Shown in pieces: positions 55,586-64,000 of a stretch of 64,000 bases of DNA. A program made the position numbers and the translations under genes. The stretch spans positions 31,999-95,998 of the forward strand of contig JAURPJ010000112.1 of assembly GCA_030835305.1 (NCBI GenBank). Direction: 5' to 3'. Below the pieces are notes generated by a model. The model made no database searches. It was not told the origin of the DNA and saw only the letters and a list, made by a program, of their open reading frames with translations. Positions within the stretch are counted from its first letter, which is position 1. Every line of letters starts with the position of its first letter. This DNA is from Verrucomicrobiota bacterium (GTDB lineage: Bacteria > Verrucomicrobiota > Verrucomicrobiia > Verrucomicrobiales > Akkermansiaceae).

Positions 55586-55825
55586 TGGAAGCCTTTGCGC
55601 GATCATGGCGAGGCTACTGCTCGATGATTTACAGGGCTTTCGCTTTTTGTCGCCGGTCTCTTTCGGCGGATTGGTGCCCGTCGACGACCTCAGACGCGAA
55701 CAAACCCGGATCGGGGGCAGCCGCCAATGTTCCCCAACAACAGGATGCAGCTATCACCGCAAATTCCGAGGCTCGAAATTGGGTTTTTGTCATGTTGATC
55801 AAGACTTTTGATCACTCGGTAGGAA
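55586..55825. other. Remains of accessory DNA
   Basis: 240 nt with short open frames on both strands, none with a clear family. On the minus strand a 46-codon frame starting near 55795 begins MTKTQFRASEFAVIAASCCW, which could be the start of a lost signal-peptide protein. Nothing is firmly supported. Confidence 0.3.
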
Positions 55826-55880
55826 GGGGAAAAAAGAGGGGCGGGAAGGAATTCTCCTCCTGAATCCCTCTTTTATGGAA
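55826..55880 (-). terminator. Intrinsic terminator after the PQQ-propeller gene
   Basis: AAAAGAGGG (55832-55840) pairs with CCCTCTTTT (55866-55874), a perfect nine-base-pair stem with a shorter inner helix in the loop. On the minus strand it is followed by six T, and it lies ~45 nt past the stop of the gene ending at 55921. Confidence 0.75.
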
Positions 55881-55920
55881 AAGATGTTTTTGAGTGGCCG
55901 AGAAAAACCCGGGAACAATC

Positions 55921-57192
55921 TTACTGAACACAGATTAAGTGTTCGGAGGTGCGGATCAGGAGCTTTCCATCAGCGGGAACAGGGGTTGCGAGGATTTGCT
56001 CTCCCATGTCATTTTCTCCAAGAAGCTCAAATTTTTCGCCGATGCGGGCAGTGAAGACAACGCCATCTTCACGGGGTGCGTAAAGGATACCTCCGGCGAT
56101 CACGGGAGATGCATAATAGGGAATCAAAGATTTTGGAAGTTTGGCACTCCAAAACTGTTTGCCGGTTTTCGGGTCGAGGCAGACGACTTCTCCTTTGTGA
56201 CGTAGAAGGTAAACCTTTCCTTCATACTCAACCGGGCTTGAGACAAAGACACCAAAGTCGTCGGTATCCCAAGCCCGGTGAGTCATAGTGACATCGCCTT
56301 CTCCTCCGAGGCGGACGGCGTGAATTTCAGCCTGCTTCCGATCGTCCCGACCGACCGGAACGATCGCAATGTCTCCGGCCACCACTGGTGTCGCGATAGG
56401 CGGCCAGAGCTTCTTGCCCTTCGGATTGAATCCGCCGCTTGACCAAAGAAGTGATCCGTCGTCAACTGCATAAGCGGTCAGATGGTCGGAGCACCAGATG
56501 AGGAAGGCATTCTTATCGCCGTGCCGAATTGGAATGGGCGTTGTGTAGCCCTGATCGTTTTCAGCCGGAACCTTGAAGTTTCGCTCCTGTTTCCAACGAA
56601 TCTTGCCGGTATTCTTATCGAATCCGGCGACCCAGGAATCGCCTGAGTGAAGGCGGGGGAGGATGACAAGGTCGCCGATGAGGATTGGGGAGCTGCCCTG
56701 ATCCCAATAAAGGTCCTGTCGGCCAAACTCCTCGGCTAGGTTCCTCTTCCAGCGGATCTTTCCGTCCATTTCGAGAGCCGCGAAAGTGCCGCTTTTGAAG
56801 TAGACAAAAACGCCCTTTCCATCGGTGACAGGCGAGGCATTGCTGCTGGTTCCAAGTTTCATGTGCTTGGCTTTGGTCTCAGCACCGAACTCGGTTTTCC
56901 AGATTTGTTTCCCTTCTAGATCAAACGCCAGGGCGGTATCAACACCTTCAGCGGGAGCGGTGAGAAAAATCCGGTCTTCCCAAATTACAGGGGAGGACGC
57001 GCCTTTCCCTGGGAGTGCTACTTTCCAGGCGACCTTGTCGGTGCTCCATTTGGTCGGGTAGTTTTCGCCGGTCCGGCTTCCATTGTGAGAGGGCCCCCGC
57101 CAAGATGGCCAGTCCTCTGCGACGAGTGGAGGCAAGCTGGCAAAAAACAGGATGGCGAAAGGAAGGATTATCGGGAATTTCGACGAACGCAT
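55921..57192 (-). CDS. Secreted PQQ-like beta-propeller protein (second copy of type)
   Basis: 423 residues. A Sec signal (IILPFAILFFASLPPLVAE) leads to DWPSWRGPSHNGSRTGENYP, the same opening as the propeller at 13946. Blades show as KVAWKVALPGKGASSPVIWE, GKIRWKRNLAEEFG, GKIRWKQERNFKVPAEN, GSLLWSSGGFNPKGKKLWPP and GKQFWSAKLPKSL. Periplasmic; cofactor use unknown. It is divergent from nothing close; the next gene upstream is a minus-strand coiled coil 313 nt away. Confidence 0.85.
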   Translation of the reverse strand: MRSSKFPIILPFAILFFASLPPLVAEDWPSWRGPSHNGSRTGENYPTKWSTDKVAWKVALPGKGASSPVIWEDRIFLTAPAEGVDTALAFDLEGKQIWKTEFGAETKAKHMKLGTSSNASPVTDGKGVFVYFKSGTFAALEMDGKIRWKRNLAEEFGRQDLYWDQGSSPILIGDLVILPRLHSGDSWVAGFDKNTGKIRWKQERNFKVPAENDQGYTTPIPIRHGDKNAFLIWCSDHLTAYAVDDGSLLWSSGGFNPKGKKLWPPIATPVVAGDIAIVPVGRDDRKQAEIHAVRLGGEGDVTMTHRAWDTDDFGVFVSSPVEYEGKVYLLRHKGEVVCLDPKTGKQFWSAKLPKSLIPYYASPVIAGGILYAPREDGVVFTARIGEKFELLGENDMGEQILATPVPADGKLLIRTSEHLICVQ

Positions 57193-57442
57193 GTGTTAAT
57201 TACCACCGTCGCAGGAACCGTCTTTCTGCTTTGTTTCCGACGAGAAGGACCAATGCTTGTGCAAGTGGCCCGACTTGGAACGATTTTGCGACAGGAAAAA
57301 ACTTTGCCGAAATTACCCGGGAAGAAGTCGCAGAGGCGAAAGCCAGGTTCAATTGCCGTTTGCGCAAACGTCTCAGCTATCAAACTACAAAATGACTTTT
57401 TCGCTCCAAGCCTGCTGCACTAACCGTTTGAATCCGCAAACA

Positions 57443-57476
57443 ACAAATGCCCTGTCCACACGGATAGGGCATTTGT
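57443..57476 (-). terminator. Strong intrinsic terminator
   Basis: ACAAATGCCCT and the following GTCC pair with GGAT and AGGGCATTTGT as a 15-base-pair stem (one G-T) capped by the loop ACAC. On the minus strand the stem is followed by TTGTTTG. It lies 29 nt past the stop of the gene ending at 57506 and closes that unit. The remaining DNA from 57193 to 57442 shows nothing else. Confidence 0.8.
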
Positions 57477-57505
57477 ATTGAACTACTTTGGCTTGCGACC
57501 TTAGG

Positions 57506-58057
57506 TTATTTCTTCTCAGCCAGTTGTTTTTTGAGAAGGTCCACTGTCTTTCTGAGATCTTGAAGCTCCTTTTTCATGGTTGCGACAAGAGTTTGCCCAG
57601 CGGCCTCGGTTTCCCGAATTTTGCGGGCCTTTTCCTGTTCTGCCTTCTTACGATCATTTTCGGCTTTGGCTTTGAGCACTGCGGTGGCGGCTTTAATCTC
57701 CTTCTCAATTCCGGCCAGATTGCGGTCAGCGGCACGAAGCGCCTCAGCAGCTTTCTCACGTGCTGACGCAGCAGCTTTCTTCTTGGCGCCCAGCTCCTTG
57801 ATCTTAGCGATGGTATTTTTGACCATCTTTTCTTCATCTGCCTTTTTCTTGGCAGCAGCGGCAGCTTTCTTCGCTAGATCGGCCTTTTCACGGGCTGCCG
57901 ATTCCTTCGACTTCTTCGGAGCTGGTTTGGCTTTTTTCTGGCTGGCTTTCTTATCGACCTTCTGCGGAGTCGGCTTTTTTTTGTCCTGTTTTGGCTCTGC
58001 CGTTGCGTAGCCAAGAAAACATGCCGAAAGGAGGAGGGTTGTCAGAGTGTTTTTCAT
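57506..58057 (-). CDS. Secreted Lys/Ala-rich coiled-coil protein
   Basis: 183 residues from ATG 58057, which opens a Sec signal (MKNTLTTLLLSACFLGYATA); a longer start at 58096 lacks one. The mature protein is low-complexity: KKPTPQKVDKKASQKKAKPA, long runs of Lys, Ala, Glu (KKAAAAAKKKADEEKMVKNT), and a C-terminal heptad stretch MKKELQDLRKTVDLLKKQLA. The high charge and helix suggest a periplasmic coiled coil. The function is not recognised. Confidence 0.65.
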   Translation of the reverse strand: MKNTLTTLLLSACFLGYATAEPKQDKKKPTPQKVDKKASQKKAKPAPKKSKESAAREKADLAKKAAAAAKKKADEEKMVKNTIAKIKELGAKKKAAASAREKAAEALRAADRNLAGIEKEIKAATAVLKAKAENDRKKAEQEKARKIRETEAAGQTLVATMKKELQDLRKTVDLLKKQLAEKK

Positions 58058-58167
58058 TAATTTTATCGGGTTGATTCGCTTCTCTCTACCGTTCAATGAA
58101 ACCGGCTCTTTCAGCGGGGACTATTTTCAGATCGGTTTTGCTTCACGACCTCTATGCAAGAGGGAGC

Positions 58168-59301
58168 CTATTTCGTCCCGCCGGGATACTTTTCGTGAAG
58201 CCGGCTCCAGTAATCGGCCCAGTACTCATCGTAGTAATCAAGCCCGGCTTCCTTGATGTGTTGGAGTACCTTCACAACCGGTGCTCTGGATGGGTCGTAG
58301 TTTTTGAGGTGGTCTCGTCCGGCCCGTTTTCGAGGTGAAACGAAGCGCCATTCGCTCTCGCCTAAAACCTCGGCGCAAAGGCTTGCCAGGTCAGGGTCAT
58401 ATGCTTTGAGCTGTTCCCGAGTCCGGATGTGATTGTGATCATGATCCATGGTTCGATTTGTGTTGTACCAGCACTGGACTCCTTCGGCGAAATATTCGCC
58501 ACGGTTCGTCCCAGCATAGCATGCTTTCTCGCCGCCGAATACGATCAGGACCTCATCCTGGCCGGTCACCTTGACCTCGGATTCGGTTGCCTTCCCGTTG
58601 ACGAGGATGTCGCCACCATCAAGGCACTTTTTTAGGAATTCGCGGGGCTGCTTTGGAAATGATTTGGCGAGTTCATCGAGAAGCGGGACCGGTTTGTCTC
58701 CCTCGACTCTGCGAAATCGCTGAGCTGCACGTCCGTCATTCCAACGCCCTTTGGCTTTTGAGGTTTCAAAAGCCGCCGTCCAACGCTTTTTTAAATCTTC
58801 ATCGAATCCGGCACCGTGAATGACATGTCCGAATTCGTGAATCAGGATACTTTCAATCTGCATCCCGCCCTCGTATTCCATGACATCTTCTTCGGCGAAA
58901 AGAACGACGAAGCGATCATTCTTTTTTGTTAAAAATCCTCGTTGTCTCCAGTTGTAGAAATCGAGGTCCTTTCCGGTTTTCTCGGATTTGAACTGGGGAA
59001 GATCCGAGGTGAGTTCATCATGGCCGACCAGAAGGCACAGTACTTTTGCCTCGCGAATACGCTGGGAAATGGAAGGCTTAAGATCCTTTATCATGCGATC
59101 AAAAAGATAGGCCGTCTCCAGATGAGTGGTGTCGGAAACCCTCTTTGAGGTCGCAATGAGAATGTCTTGCACCAACGTTGTTTTGGTATAAAAACTCGGA
59201 TCAAGATTATATTCTTTGCTGACACTCTCGCTGAGAGGTTTGACTTCATGTCCGGAGAGGGCTAGGGGAAAGAGTGCGATGACAACGAGAATGATTTTCA
59301 T
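58168..59301 (-). CDS. Secreted zinc-metallopeptidase-like protein (HEFGH)
   Basis: 377 residues with a Sec signal (MKIILVVIALFPLALS). Residues ~153-163 read IESILIHEFGHVIH, a HExxH zinc site. Later, NRGEYFAEGVQCWYNTNRTM supplies a Glu that could be the third ligand, as in gluzincins. The wording and length resemble secreted proteins with an ATLF/M34-like or putative metallopeptidase fold found in Planctomycetota. Both zinc motifs are seen; catalytic activity is inferred. Ends 110 nt before the coiled-coil gene. Confidence 0.65.
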   Translation of the reverse strand: MKIILVVIALFPLALSGHEVKPLSESVSKEYNLDPSFYTKTTLVQDILIATSKRVSDTTHLETAYLFDRMIKDLKPSISQRIREAKVLCLLVGHDELTSDLPQFKSEKTGKDLDFYNWRQRGFLTKKNDRFVVLFAEEDVMEYEGGMQIESILIHEFGHVIHGAGFDEDLKKRWTAAFETSKAKGRWNDGRAAQRFRRVEGDKPVPLLDELAKSFPKQPREFLKKCLDGGDILVNGKATESEVKVTGQDEVLIVFGGEKACYAGTNRGEYFAEGVQCWYNTNRTMDHDHNHIRTREQLKAYDPDLASLCAEVLGESEWRFVSPRKRAGRDHLKNYDPSRAPVVKVLQHIKEAGLDYYDEYWADYWSRLHEKYPGGTK

Positions 59302-59316
59302 GAGATAGAACTGCGA

Positions 59317-59937
59317 TTATTTGACGGGGGTCGAAGTGAACGGAAGTTCGCGGGCGGTAATCCAAACGAACGGAGTGAGTTTCGAGCTTCCACCTTTCAT
59401 GAGACGAATGAAGGCGTCCTGCTTCTCGTCGCGTAGTTGGCCGCAAACGGTATCCATCTCGAAAAGCTGAAAATTGTGATTGCGGCAGAGTGAACTTAGG
59501 AGGTCGATGTGCTCTATCTTTTCGGCAGGGGTGTCACCAAATCCATCGGGTCCAAGACAGATACCAAGCCGCTCCCCGAAGCCGTCGGCGGCGTTTGCGA
59601 GGTGGCGGAATCCATTGGGCTGTTGTTCCTTAAATTTTCGTATGCTTGGCTTGCCGTAATTTCGGGGAGCATCGATCGTTGCGGCATCGAAGGCATAAAT
59701 GTCGAGAGTCATGCCATATTCGTCGTTTATCCACAGGAAGAAGCCGAGATTGGCGAGTGACTGGGCTTCGGTGGGGCCTTGGTTCGTATAATTGATACAC
59801 GTGAGGGAGTGGAATTGCGAAGGCGAGGATTCGCCGGTTCCCGGGATGATCGGATCTTCGCCCTGAGCTTGGAGTGAAGTTGACAGGGTGAGGGATGTGC
59901 CAAGACCTATTGCAACGATCTGCGGCGGCGTAATCAT
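59317..59937 (-). CDS. Truncated glycosidase-like secreted protein
   Basis: 206 residues, with a signal peptide-like start (VAIGLGTSLTLSTSLQAQ). The middle, RHLANAADGFGERLGICLGP then DGFGDTPAEKIEHIDLLSSL and CRNHNFQLFEMDTVCGQLRD with EKQDAFIRLM, resembles the alpha-galactosidase/GH-31-like TIM-barrel proteins of Planctomycetota and Verrucomicrobiota (A-x-x-FG-x-R-LG-x-WLGPDGFGD type). Those are far longer. Here the frame ends soon after, with KGGSSKLTPFVWITAREL that does not fit the family, so the rest is missing through truncation or frameshift. Probably a pseudogene; the upstream end looks intact. Confidence 0.5.
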   Translation of the reverse strand: MITPPQIVAIGLGTSLTLSTSLQAQGEDPIIPGTGESSPSQFHSLTCINYTNQGPTEAQSLANLGFFLWINDEYGMTLDIYAFDAATIDAPRNYGKPSIRKFKEQQPNGFRHLANAADGFGERLGICLGPDGFGDTPAEKIEHIDLLSSLCRNHNFQLFEMDTVCGQLRDEKQDAFIRLMKGGSSKLTPFVWITARELPFTSTPVK

Positions 59938-60032
59938 ACCGCCATCTTGGACGGTGAATGGAAGCGAACAAGGCTACAGTGCATCTGCGGCTAGGGAGAT
60001 TACTCGAGAAACCTACCCGTTGATGGGCAGAA

Positions 60033-60530
60033 TCACTTTTTCATCTCGAGGGAGAAGGTCTTAATCGATCTTGTTTTGGCAATGAGCGAGGGGATCCCAG
60101 GAAGGCTAAAATCACGCTTTGGAAGGCAGAGGTCTTTCGCGAGACAATCGGCTTTTTTAAATGCAAGATTGAAGGTTATCATCTCTTCGTCGACACGGTA
60201 GGTTCTGATAGGAAGACGGGAGAGGATTGGGGTTTCGTGCTCAAATTCAACGGGGACATCCATCGAGTCAAAAAGCTCAAGGGCCTTGGTGAGAATGACC
60301 GCCAGTTTCTCGGCTTTGATGCGGTGATCGTAATCGTCCGCCACCCACACTTGCAGGACGCAAAAATTTTCCGCGTGGTGTTTTCCCCCACAATCCAGGA
60401 AGACTTTGGAAACTGCGCCAACTTCGGTGATATGAAAGTGGGAGGGAGCTTCAGTCCCGTCTGGCAAGGCGAGAGTGATTCCGTGACCCGGATGAGACTC
60501 CAGAAGCTGGTGAAATTCAGCGAAATTCAT
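60033..60530 (-). CDS. DUF6428 family protein
   Basis: 165 residues. HFHITEVGAVSKVFLDCGGK, then NFCVLQVWVADDYDHRIKAE and KLAVILTKALELF, is the wording of DUF6428 proteins (FHITEVG, the CGG, and the ADDxDHR segment). The C-terminal part, KKADCLAKDLCLPKRDFSLP, carries the family's Cys pair. Unknown function; in other bacteria such genes lie near arsenic or metal genes, but none is adjacent here. No signal. Confidence 0.65.
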   Translation of the reverse strand: MNFAEFHQLLESHPGHGITLALPDGTEAPSHFHITEVGAVSKVFLDCGGKHHAENFCVLQVWVADDYDHRIKAEKLAVILTKALELFDSMDVPVEFEHETPILSRLPIRTYRVDEEMITFNLAFKKADCLAKDLCLPKRDFSLPGIPSLIAKTRSIKTFSLEMKK

Positions 60531-60576
60531 AACACTTCGAGCTTAGCAGAATTTGCCCCATTTCACAAACCGACAT

Positions 60577-60612
60577 AAAAAAAACCCTACAGTCCGGGAA
60601 CAATAGGATTTT
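60577..60612 (-). terminator. Terminator of rpsP
   Basis: On the minus strand AATCCTA pairs with TAGGGTT around a short inner helix, followed by eight T. It is ~30 nt past the rpsP stop, showing that rpsP ends its own transcript. Confidence 0.75.
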
Positions 60613-60643
60613 TTGAAAATTTTGAGAGTCGAGAAGATCAGAC

Positions 60644-60886
60644 TCAACCGGCCTTGCGAACCTTCTTGATGATACTGGCAACAGTTCCGGTGGGCTTTGC
60701 GCCGACACCGAGCCACTTGTCAGCCTTCTCGAGGTCGAGCGTGTAATTTTCCCCATCGGCCATCGGGTTATAAGTCCCAAGCTGTTCAATGTAACGACCG
60801 TCGCGACGTTTGCGGCTGTCGATGGCAACGATTTTGTAATAAGGACGATCCTTGGAACCTTGGCGAGTGAGTCGGAGTGCTACCAT
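60644..60886 (-). CDS. rpsP: 30S ribosomal protein S16
   Basis: 80 residues, the full length. It begins [20 protein letters not shown] then [20 protein letters not shown], the S16 signature, and ends with [13 protein letters not shown]16 binds the 5' domain of 16S rRNA and helps 30S assembly. In many bacteria rpsP heads an operon with rimM and trmD; here a terminator follows at once and neither gene is near. Confidence 0.95.
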   Translation of the reverse strand: MVALRLTRQGSKDRPYYKIVAIDSRKRRDGRYIEQLGTYNPMADGENYTLDLEKADKWLGVGAKPTGTVASIIKKVRKAG

Positions 60887-61102
60887 AGTTTTGGTGGTGG
60901 GCGCGGAAGCTGCCGCAACTTGGCCGATTTGCCAAGGATTTTCTGAAGGTTTTTCTGGATTATTAATGTGTCTCCGATCGCTCTAAGTTCAAAATGTTGA
61001 ATATTAAGGGATCCAGATTATTTGTTCCGGCTAGGTGTTCTTGGCGGGAGTTATTGAAATCCCGAATCCGGAGGGAACCACAGGAATTGAACGGATCGGG
61101 GG

Positions 61103-62185
61103 CTATGAGAGAAACTTTGGCAGTTCCTGATCGAGCGCATCGAGAAGTTCCTGCATGGTTTCCGCGGTCTCGTTTCCCATATTGGAGATCCGGATGGTTT
61201 TTCCTTTAATTTTCCCGTATCCTCCGTTGATGGCGAATCCGTGCTCGGAGATCACAGATTTAATCCACCCGACCTGGTCGAGATTCTCCGGAGTGACAAA
61301 GCAGGAAAGGGAATGCGAGCGGAATCCTTCGGGCGGGAGAAGCTCAAATCCGTGCCTGGCACCCCATTGGTGAACCATGGCATTGGTTGCAAGATGGCGA
61401 GCATAGCGGTTCTCCAGTCCCTCGGCAATCATCACCCCAACTCGTTCGCGCAGGGCATAAAGGTGTGGGATGGAGGGTGTTGAAGGCGTGTTGTCCTTGG
61501 CGTCATTCGAAGCAAATTCACAGAAATCGAAGTAGTATCCACGGTCTTCCATGCTCCCGGCACGTTCAAGTGCGGCGTCCGAGGTGACCAACACCGCGAG
61601 ACCAGGAGGCAGTGCGATAGCCTTTTGAACTCCCGCGAGAAGAACATCGATGCCGAGTTCATCGAAATTTATTGGCATTGCGGAGAGGGAGGAGACGGTA
61701 TCGACAACCATTAGCACACCCTCGAAAGATTTCACAACATCGGCGATCTCTTTCAAGGGATTCAGGACGCCGGTCGAAGTCTCGTTGTGAACCAGGGTGA
61801 CAGTGTCAAAGCCTCCCTCGGCCAGCTTTGCACGGACGGCTTCGGGTTCAATCGGTTTACCCCACTCAACCTGGATCTTTTCAGCCTCCTTGCCACAGCT
61901 CTGGGCCACTCCATACCACTTATCGGAAAATGCGCCGCAGCAAAGGTTCAAGACCTTCTTTTTAACCAAGTTGCGAATGCAACCTTCCATGACCCCCCAG
62001 GCTGAAGAGGTGGAGAAGAAAACGGGGCGAGTTGTTCCGACCACTTGTCGGATCCCGGGCTGAATCGATGAGTAGAGCTCTTCAAAATCCTTTCCTCGGT
62101 GCCCGATTGCCGGGCCTGCCATTGCGGCGTAAGTTTCAGGTGCAACGTCCACGGGGCCTGGGATAAACAGCTTCGGTTTTGACAT
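61103..62185 (-). CDS. Class V aminotransferase (serine/alanine-glyoxylate type)
   Basis: About 360 residues from ATG 62185; an upstream start at 62335 adds 50 residues without family match. The start KLFIPGPVDVAPETYAAMAG is the family N-terminus. AIGHRGKDFEELYSSI and VTLVHNETSTGVLNPLKEIA bind substrate and PLP, VDTVSSLSAMPINFDELGID holds the PLP Asp, and GVQKAIALPPGLAVLV contains the Schiff-base Lys. Enzymes of this group are alanine-, serine- or phosphoserine-type aminotransferases; the amino donor is not fixed by sequence. Confidence 0.88.
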   Translation of the reverse strand: MSKPKLFIPGPVDVAPETYAAMAGPAIGHRGKDFEELYSSIQPGIRQVVGTTRPVFFSTSSAWGVMEGCIRNLVKKKVLNLCCGAFSDKWYGVAQSCGKEAEKIQVEWGKPIEPEAVRAKLAEGGFDTVTLVHNETSTGVLNPLKEIADVVKSFEGVLMVVDTVSSLSAMPINFDELGIDVLLAGVQKAIALPPGLAVLVTSDAALERAGSMEDRGYYFDFCEFASNDAKDNTPSTPSIPHLYALRERVGVMIAEGLENRYARHLATNAMVHQWGARHGFELLPPEGFRSHSLSCFVTPENLDQVGWIKSVISEHGFAINGGYGKIKGKTIRISNMGNETAETMQELLDALDQELPKFLS

Positions 62186-62353
62186 GCGGGCAGAACCTGC
62201 ACTCTTAACGGGCGTCTGTCCAGTGGATTTAAGTGGGGGAATCGACCTTGGCGGGATCAGGATATCAGGATTTCTTTTTTTGCTCAAATAAGAGTTTGTT
62301 AAGAAATGCGTGACATTTGACGGTTCCGTTATCATAAATATTGAGAGCCATCC

Positions 62354-63199
62354 ATGAAGAGACGTAAAATCCTAAAGCTGAGTTCAGGGGCGCTGATTGC
62401 GGTTCCGGCCTGTTCAACTAAGAGGGATGCACAGGTTCCTGCTGCTGGAACGCAGTTTGGCGCAAACCCATACGGACCCCAAACCCAGCCGGTGAGACTC
62501 GGTGCAAACACCCAATATCGTCCGCCAGCCTATGTGAACAAGGGCTTGAGAAACCCAAATATGAATCTGCCTTGGCAGTTCAATGGGCAGACTGTGACCC
62601 ATTCCCGTGGTCTTTTGAATCAGCCTTACGTGGCCATGACTTTCGATGATGGCCCGCACCCCCAGAACACCCCGCGGCTCCTCGATATTCTCCGAACCCG
62701 CAATATTAAGGCGACGTTTTACGTGATTGGTGGCAATGTGGACCGCTATCCCCACATCGTCCGGCGGATTGTGGCCGAGGGACACGAGATCGGGAATCAC
62801 ACCTACACTCACCGAAAATTGACCTCTCTTGGCGACTCCGAAGTTCGCAAGGAAATGCGTCGCACGGAGGACGCGATCGTCCGGGCTGCGGCCGTCAGGC
62901 CACGTACGATGCGTCCGCCTTATGGCGCGCTTTTGCAACGCCAGCGCCGTTTGGTTTTTTCCGACTTTACTTATCCGACCATCATGTGGTCGGTGGATCC
63001 AAACGATTGGAAACGTCCCGGGCCGTCCGTAGTGCGTTCACGAATTTTGAGTGGGGCGCACAACGGAGCAATTATTCTGGCGCACGATCTCCACTCTCCC
63101 ACGATTGACGCAATGCCCGGGACTTTTGATGGTCTCCTTTCCAAAGGCTACAAGTTTGTTACAGTGTCACAGCTGTTGGCCCAAAAGGGACAGGCTTAG
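62354..63199 (+). CDS. Polysaccharide deacetylase (NodB domain)
   Basis: 281 residues. The N-terminus LKLSSGALIAVPACSTKRDA looks like a lipoprotein signal with lipobox VPAC. The NodB domain has AMTFDDGPHPQNTPRLLDIL (metal Asp), HEIGNHTYTHRKLTSLGD (two His), MRPPYGALLQRQRR, IMWSVDPNDWKRPGPS and GAIILAHDLHSPTIDAMPGT. The set is that of CE4 deacetylases that act on chitin, peptidoglycan or xylan; the substrate is not readable. It lies alone on plus, divergent from the aminotransferase, and 38 nt ahead of the dynamin gene. Confidence 0.86.
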   Translation: MKRRKILKLSSGALIAVPACSTKRDAQVPAAGTQFGANPYGPQTQPVRLGANTQYRPPAYVNKGLRNPNMNLPWQFNGQTVTHSRGLLNQPYVAMTFDDGPHPQNTPRLLDILRTRNIKATFYVIGGNVDRYPHIVRRIVAEGHEIGNHTYTHRKLTSLGDSEVRKEMRRTEDAIVRAAAVRPRTMRPPYGALLQRQRRLVFSDFTYPTIMWSVDPNDWKRPGPSVVRSRILSGAHNGAIILAHDLHSPTIDAMPGTFDGLLSKGYKFVTVSQLLAQKGQA

Positions 63200-63236
63200 G
63201 GTGGGATGGCTCATTGATTCCTCCCAACCCCCATCC

Positions 63237-64000
63237 ATGTTCGGCGAACGCTACTTTGCGACCAGAGAGCGCCTTGCAGAGGTCGTTCTGGGTGTCGGTC
63301 AACTGGGCCGTGAATGTGGTGAGGAAATTCTCGATGCTGCGACCGATGGGGCTTTCTTAAAGGATCTCCGGAAGCCCTTCCTCTTTGTGGTTTGCGGAGG
63401 GATCAACGCTGGGAAATCCGCGCTGATCAACGCGCTCTTCGGGAGTGAGTTGTGCGAGGTTGATGCTCTTCCGAAAACCAATCGACTTCATTGGTATCGG
63501 CATGGCGAAAAGGCCTCCTTAACGGAGAAGAGTCCCTTGCTTGTTGAGAAACTCCAGCCTCTGGGTTTTCTCCATGATTTTGAAGTCATCGACACACCCG
63601 GTTCCGATGCCCGGATCGATGGCAATCTAGGGGAGATTGAACGTTTTCTCCCGGTCGCCGACCTATTGTTCTTTGTGTTTCCAGTCGCAAACCCCTGGTG
63701 TGCGGCCACCTGGCAAGTGGTGGCGCGACTCCCGGAAGAACAACTAGGCAAGGTGGCCTTCGTTCTTCAACAGAGTGATTTAAAGGATAAAGATGATCTG
63801 GAAGTGATCCTTGGACACATGAAAACTTTGGGCGAACAGAAAATTGGAAGGATTCCGGAAATCTTCCCGGTTTCAGCCAAGCTGGCAATGGAGGCGAAGA
63901 AGGCCGACCCGCCACTCTCTCATGTTCTTCGGAAAAGTGGTTTACCTCCGCTTGATTATTTTATTTCTTCGAAAATCTCCTCGAATCCCCACCGAAGAAA
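63237..64000 (+). CDS. Dynamin-family GTPase, N-terminal part
   Basis: The gene starts at ATG 63237 and runs past the window edge; 254 residues are visible. The P-loop is FVVCGGINAGKSALINALFG, G2 is likely in LPKTNRLHWYRHGEK, and G3 is DFEVIDTPGSDA. VLQQSDLKDKDDLEVI fills the place of G4 (NK/TKxD). Bacterial dynamin-like proteins remodel or fuse membranes. The visible part fits, and the stalk would be downstream. Confidence 0.8.
   Translation, partial: MFGERYFATRERLAEVVLGVGQLGRECGEEILDAATDGAFLKDLRKPFLFVVCGGINAGKSALINALFGSELCEVDALPKTNRLHWYRHGEKASLTEKSPLLVEKLQPLGFLHDFEVIDTPGSDARIDGNLGEIERFLPVADLLFFVFPVANPWCAATWQVVARLPEEQLGKVAFVLQQSDLKDKDDLEVILGHMKTLGEQKIGRIPEIFPVSAKLAMEAKKADPPLSHVLRKSGLPPLDYFISSKISSNPHRR

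Noticed and set aside
1..64000. CRISPR arrays, rRNA genes, or a replication origin
   Set aside because: No regularly spaced direct repeats, no rRNA-like stretches and no DnaA-box cluster near dnaA were noticed by eye.

Overview
The window looks like a chromosome segment of a Verrucomicrobiota bacterium, probably order Verrucomicrobiales. The argument comes from gene content: large secreted DUF1800/DUF1501 pairs, a Planctomycete-type cytochrome c protein (DUF1549/DUF1553) paired with a second DUF1501 protein, a sulfatase, two PQQ-type beta-propellers, a CotH/lamin-tail surface protein, many Sec and Tat signal peptides, and a UvrB with an extra internal segment. Everything reads with genetic code 11. 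No rRNA, CRISPR array or intact mobile element is visible. Two tRNA genes are present (Arg-TCT and Thr-TGT).

Layout. 1-281 is the end of the 2-oxoglutarate dehydrogenase E2 gene, facing a minus-strand secreted-protein operon (DUF1800 giant, DUF1501, small pseudopilin-like protein; 340-7278). uvrB, a secreted unknown, a HAD phosphatase-like protein and mpl follow on plus (7358-12752). 12868-13572 is a wrecked IS1182-type transposase. A PQQ propeller, a DUF1428 gene interrupted by a TGA, a DUF1501/cytochrome c pair and a NUDIX hydrolase lead to two plus-strand genes that resemble EboD and EboF of the ebo cluster (20875-23610), then prfC and a 1482-residue CotH protein.

30037-31365 is a decayed zone with a probable cobalamin riboswitch that has lost its gene and the C-terminal half of a broken M3 oligoendopeptidase. 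Next come a Tat-exported TIM-barrel protein with a secreted cysteine-peptidase-like protein, a sulfatase, a complete RND efflux operon, two PilT/PilU-type ATPases closed by a clear terminator, and a three-gene membrane cluster resembling E. coli yqjD-yqjE-yqjK. tmk and tRNA-Arg follow. The plus-strand run from 46300 to 53625 is housekeeping: SLC13 transporter, malate dehydrogenase, thiG, AI-2E family protein, CtaA/Cox15, MFS.

53626-55920 is an accessory island. Two 85-residue DUF2188 genes lie as an inverted duplication around tRNA-Thr, next to a broken secreted-protein gene. The last part holds a second PQQ propeller, a Lys/Ala-rich periplasmic coiled coil, a secreted HEFGH metallopeptidase-like protein, a truncated glycosidase-like protein, a DUF6428 protein, rpsP as its own transcription unit, a class V aminotransferase, a polysaccharide deacetylase and the start of a dynamin-type GTPase cut by the window edge.

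All assignments come from reading the sequence and from memory of protein families. No database search was run. Start codons are judgements, and alternatives are noted where they matter.
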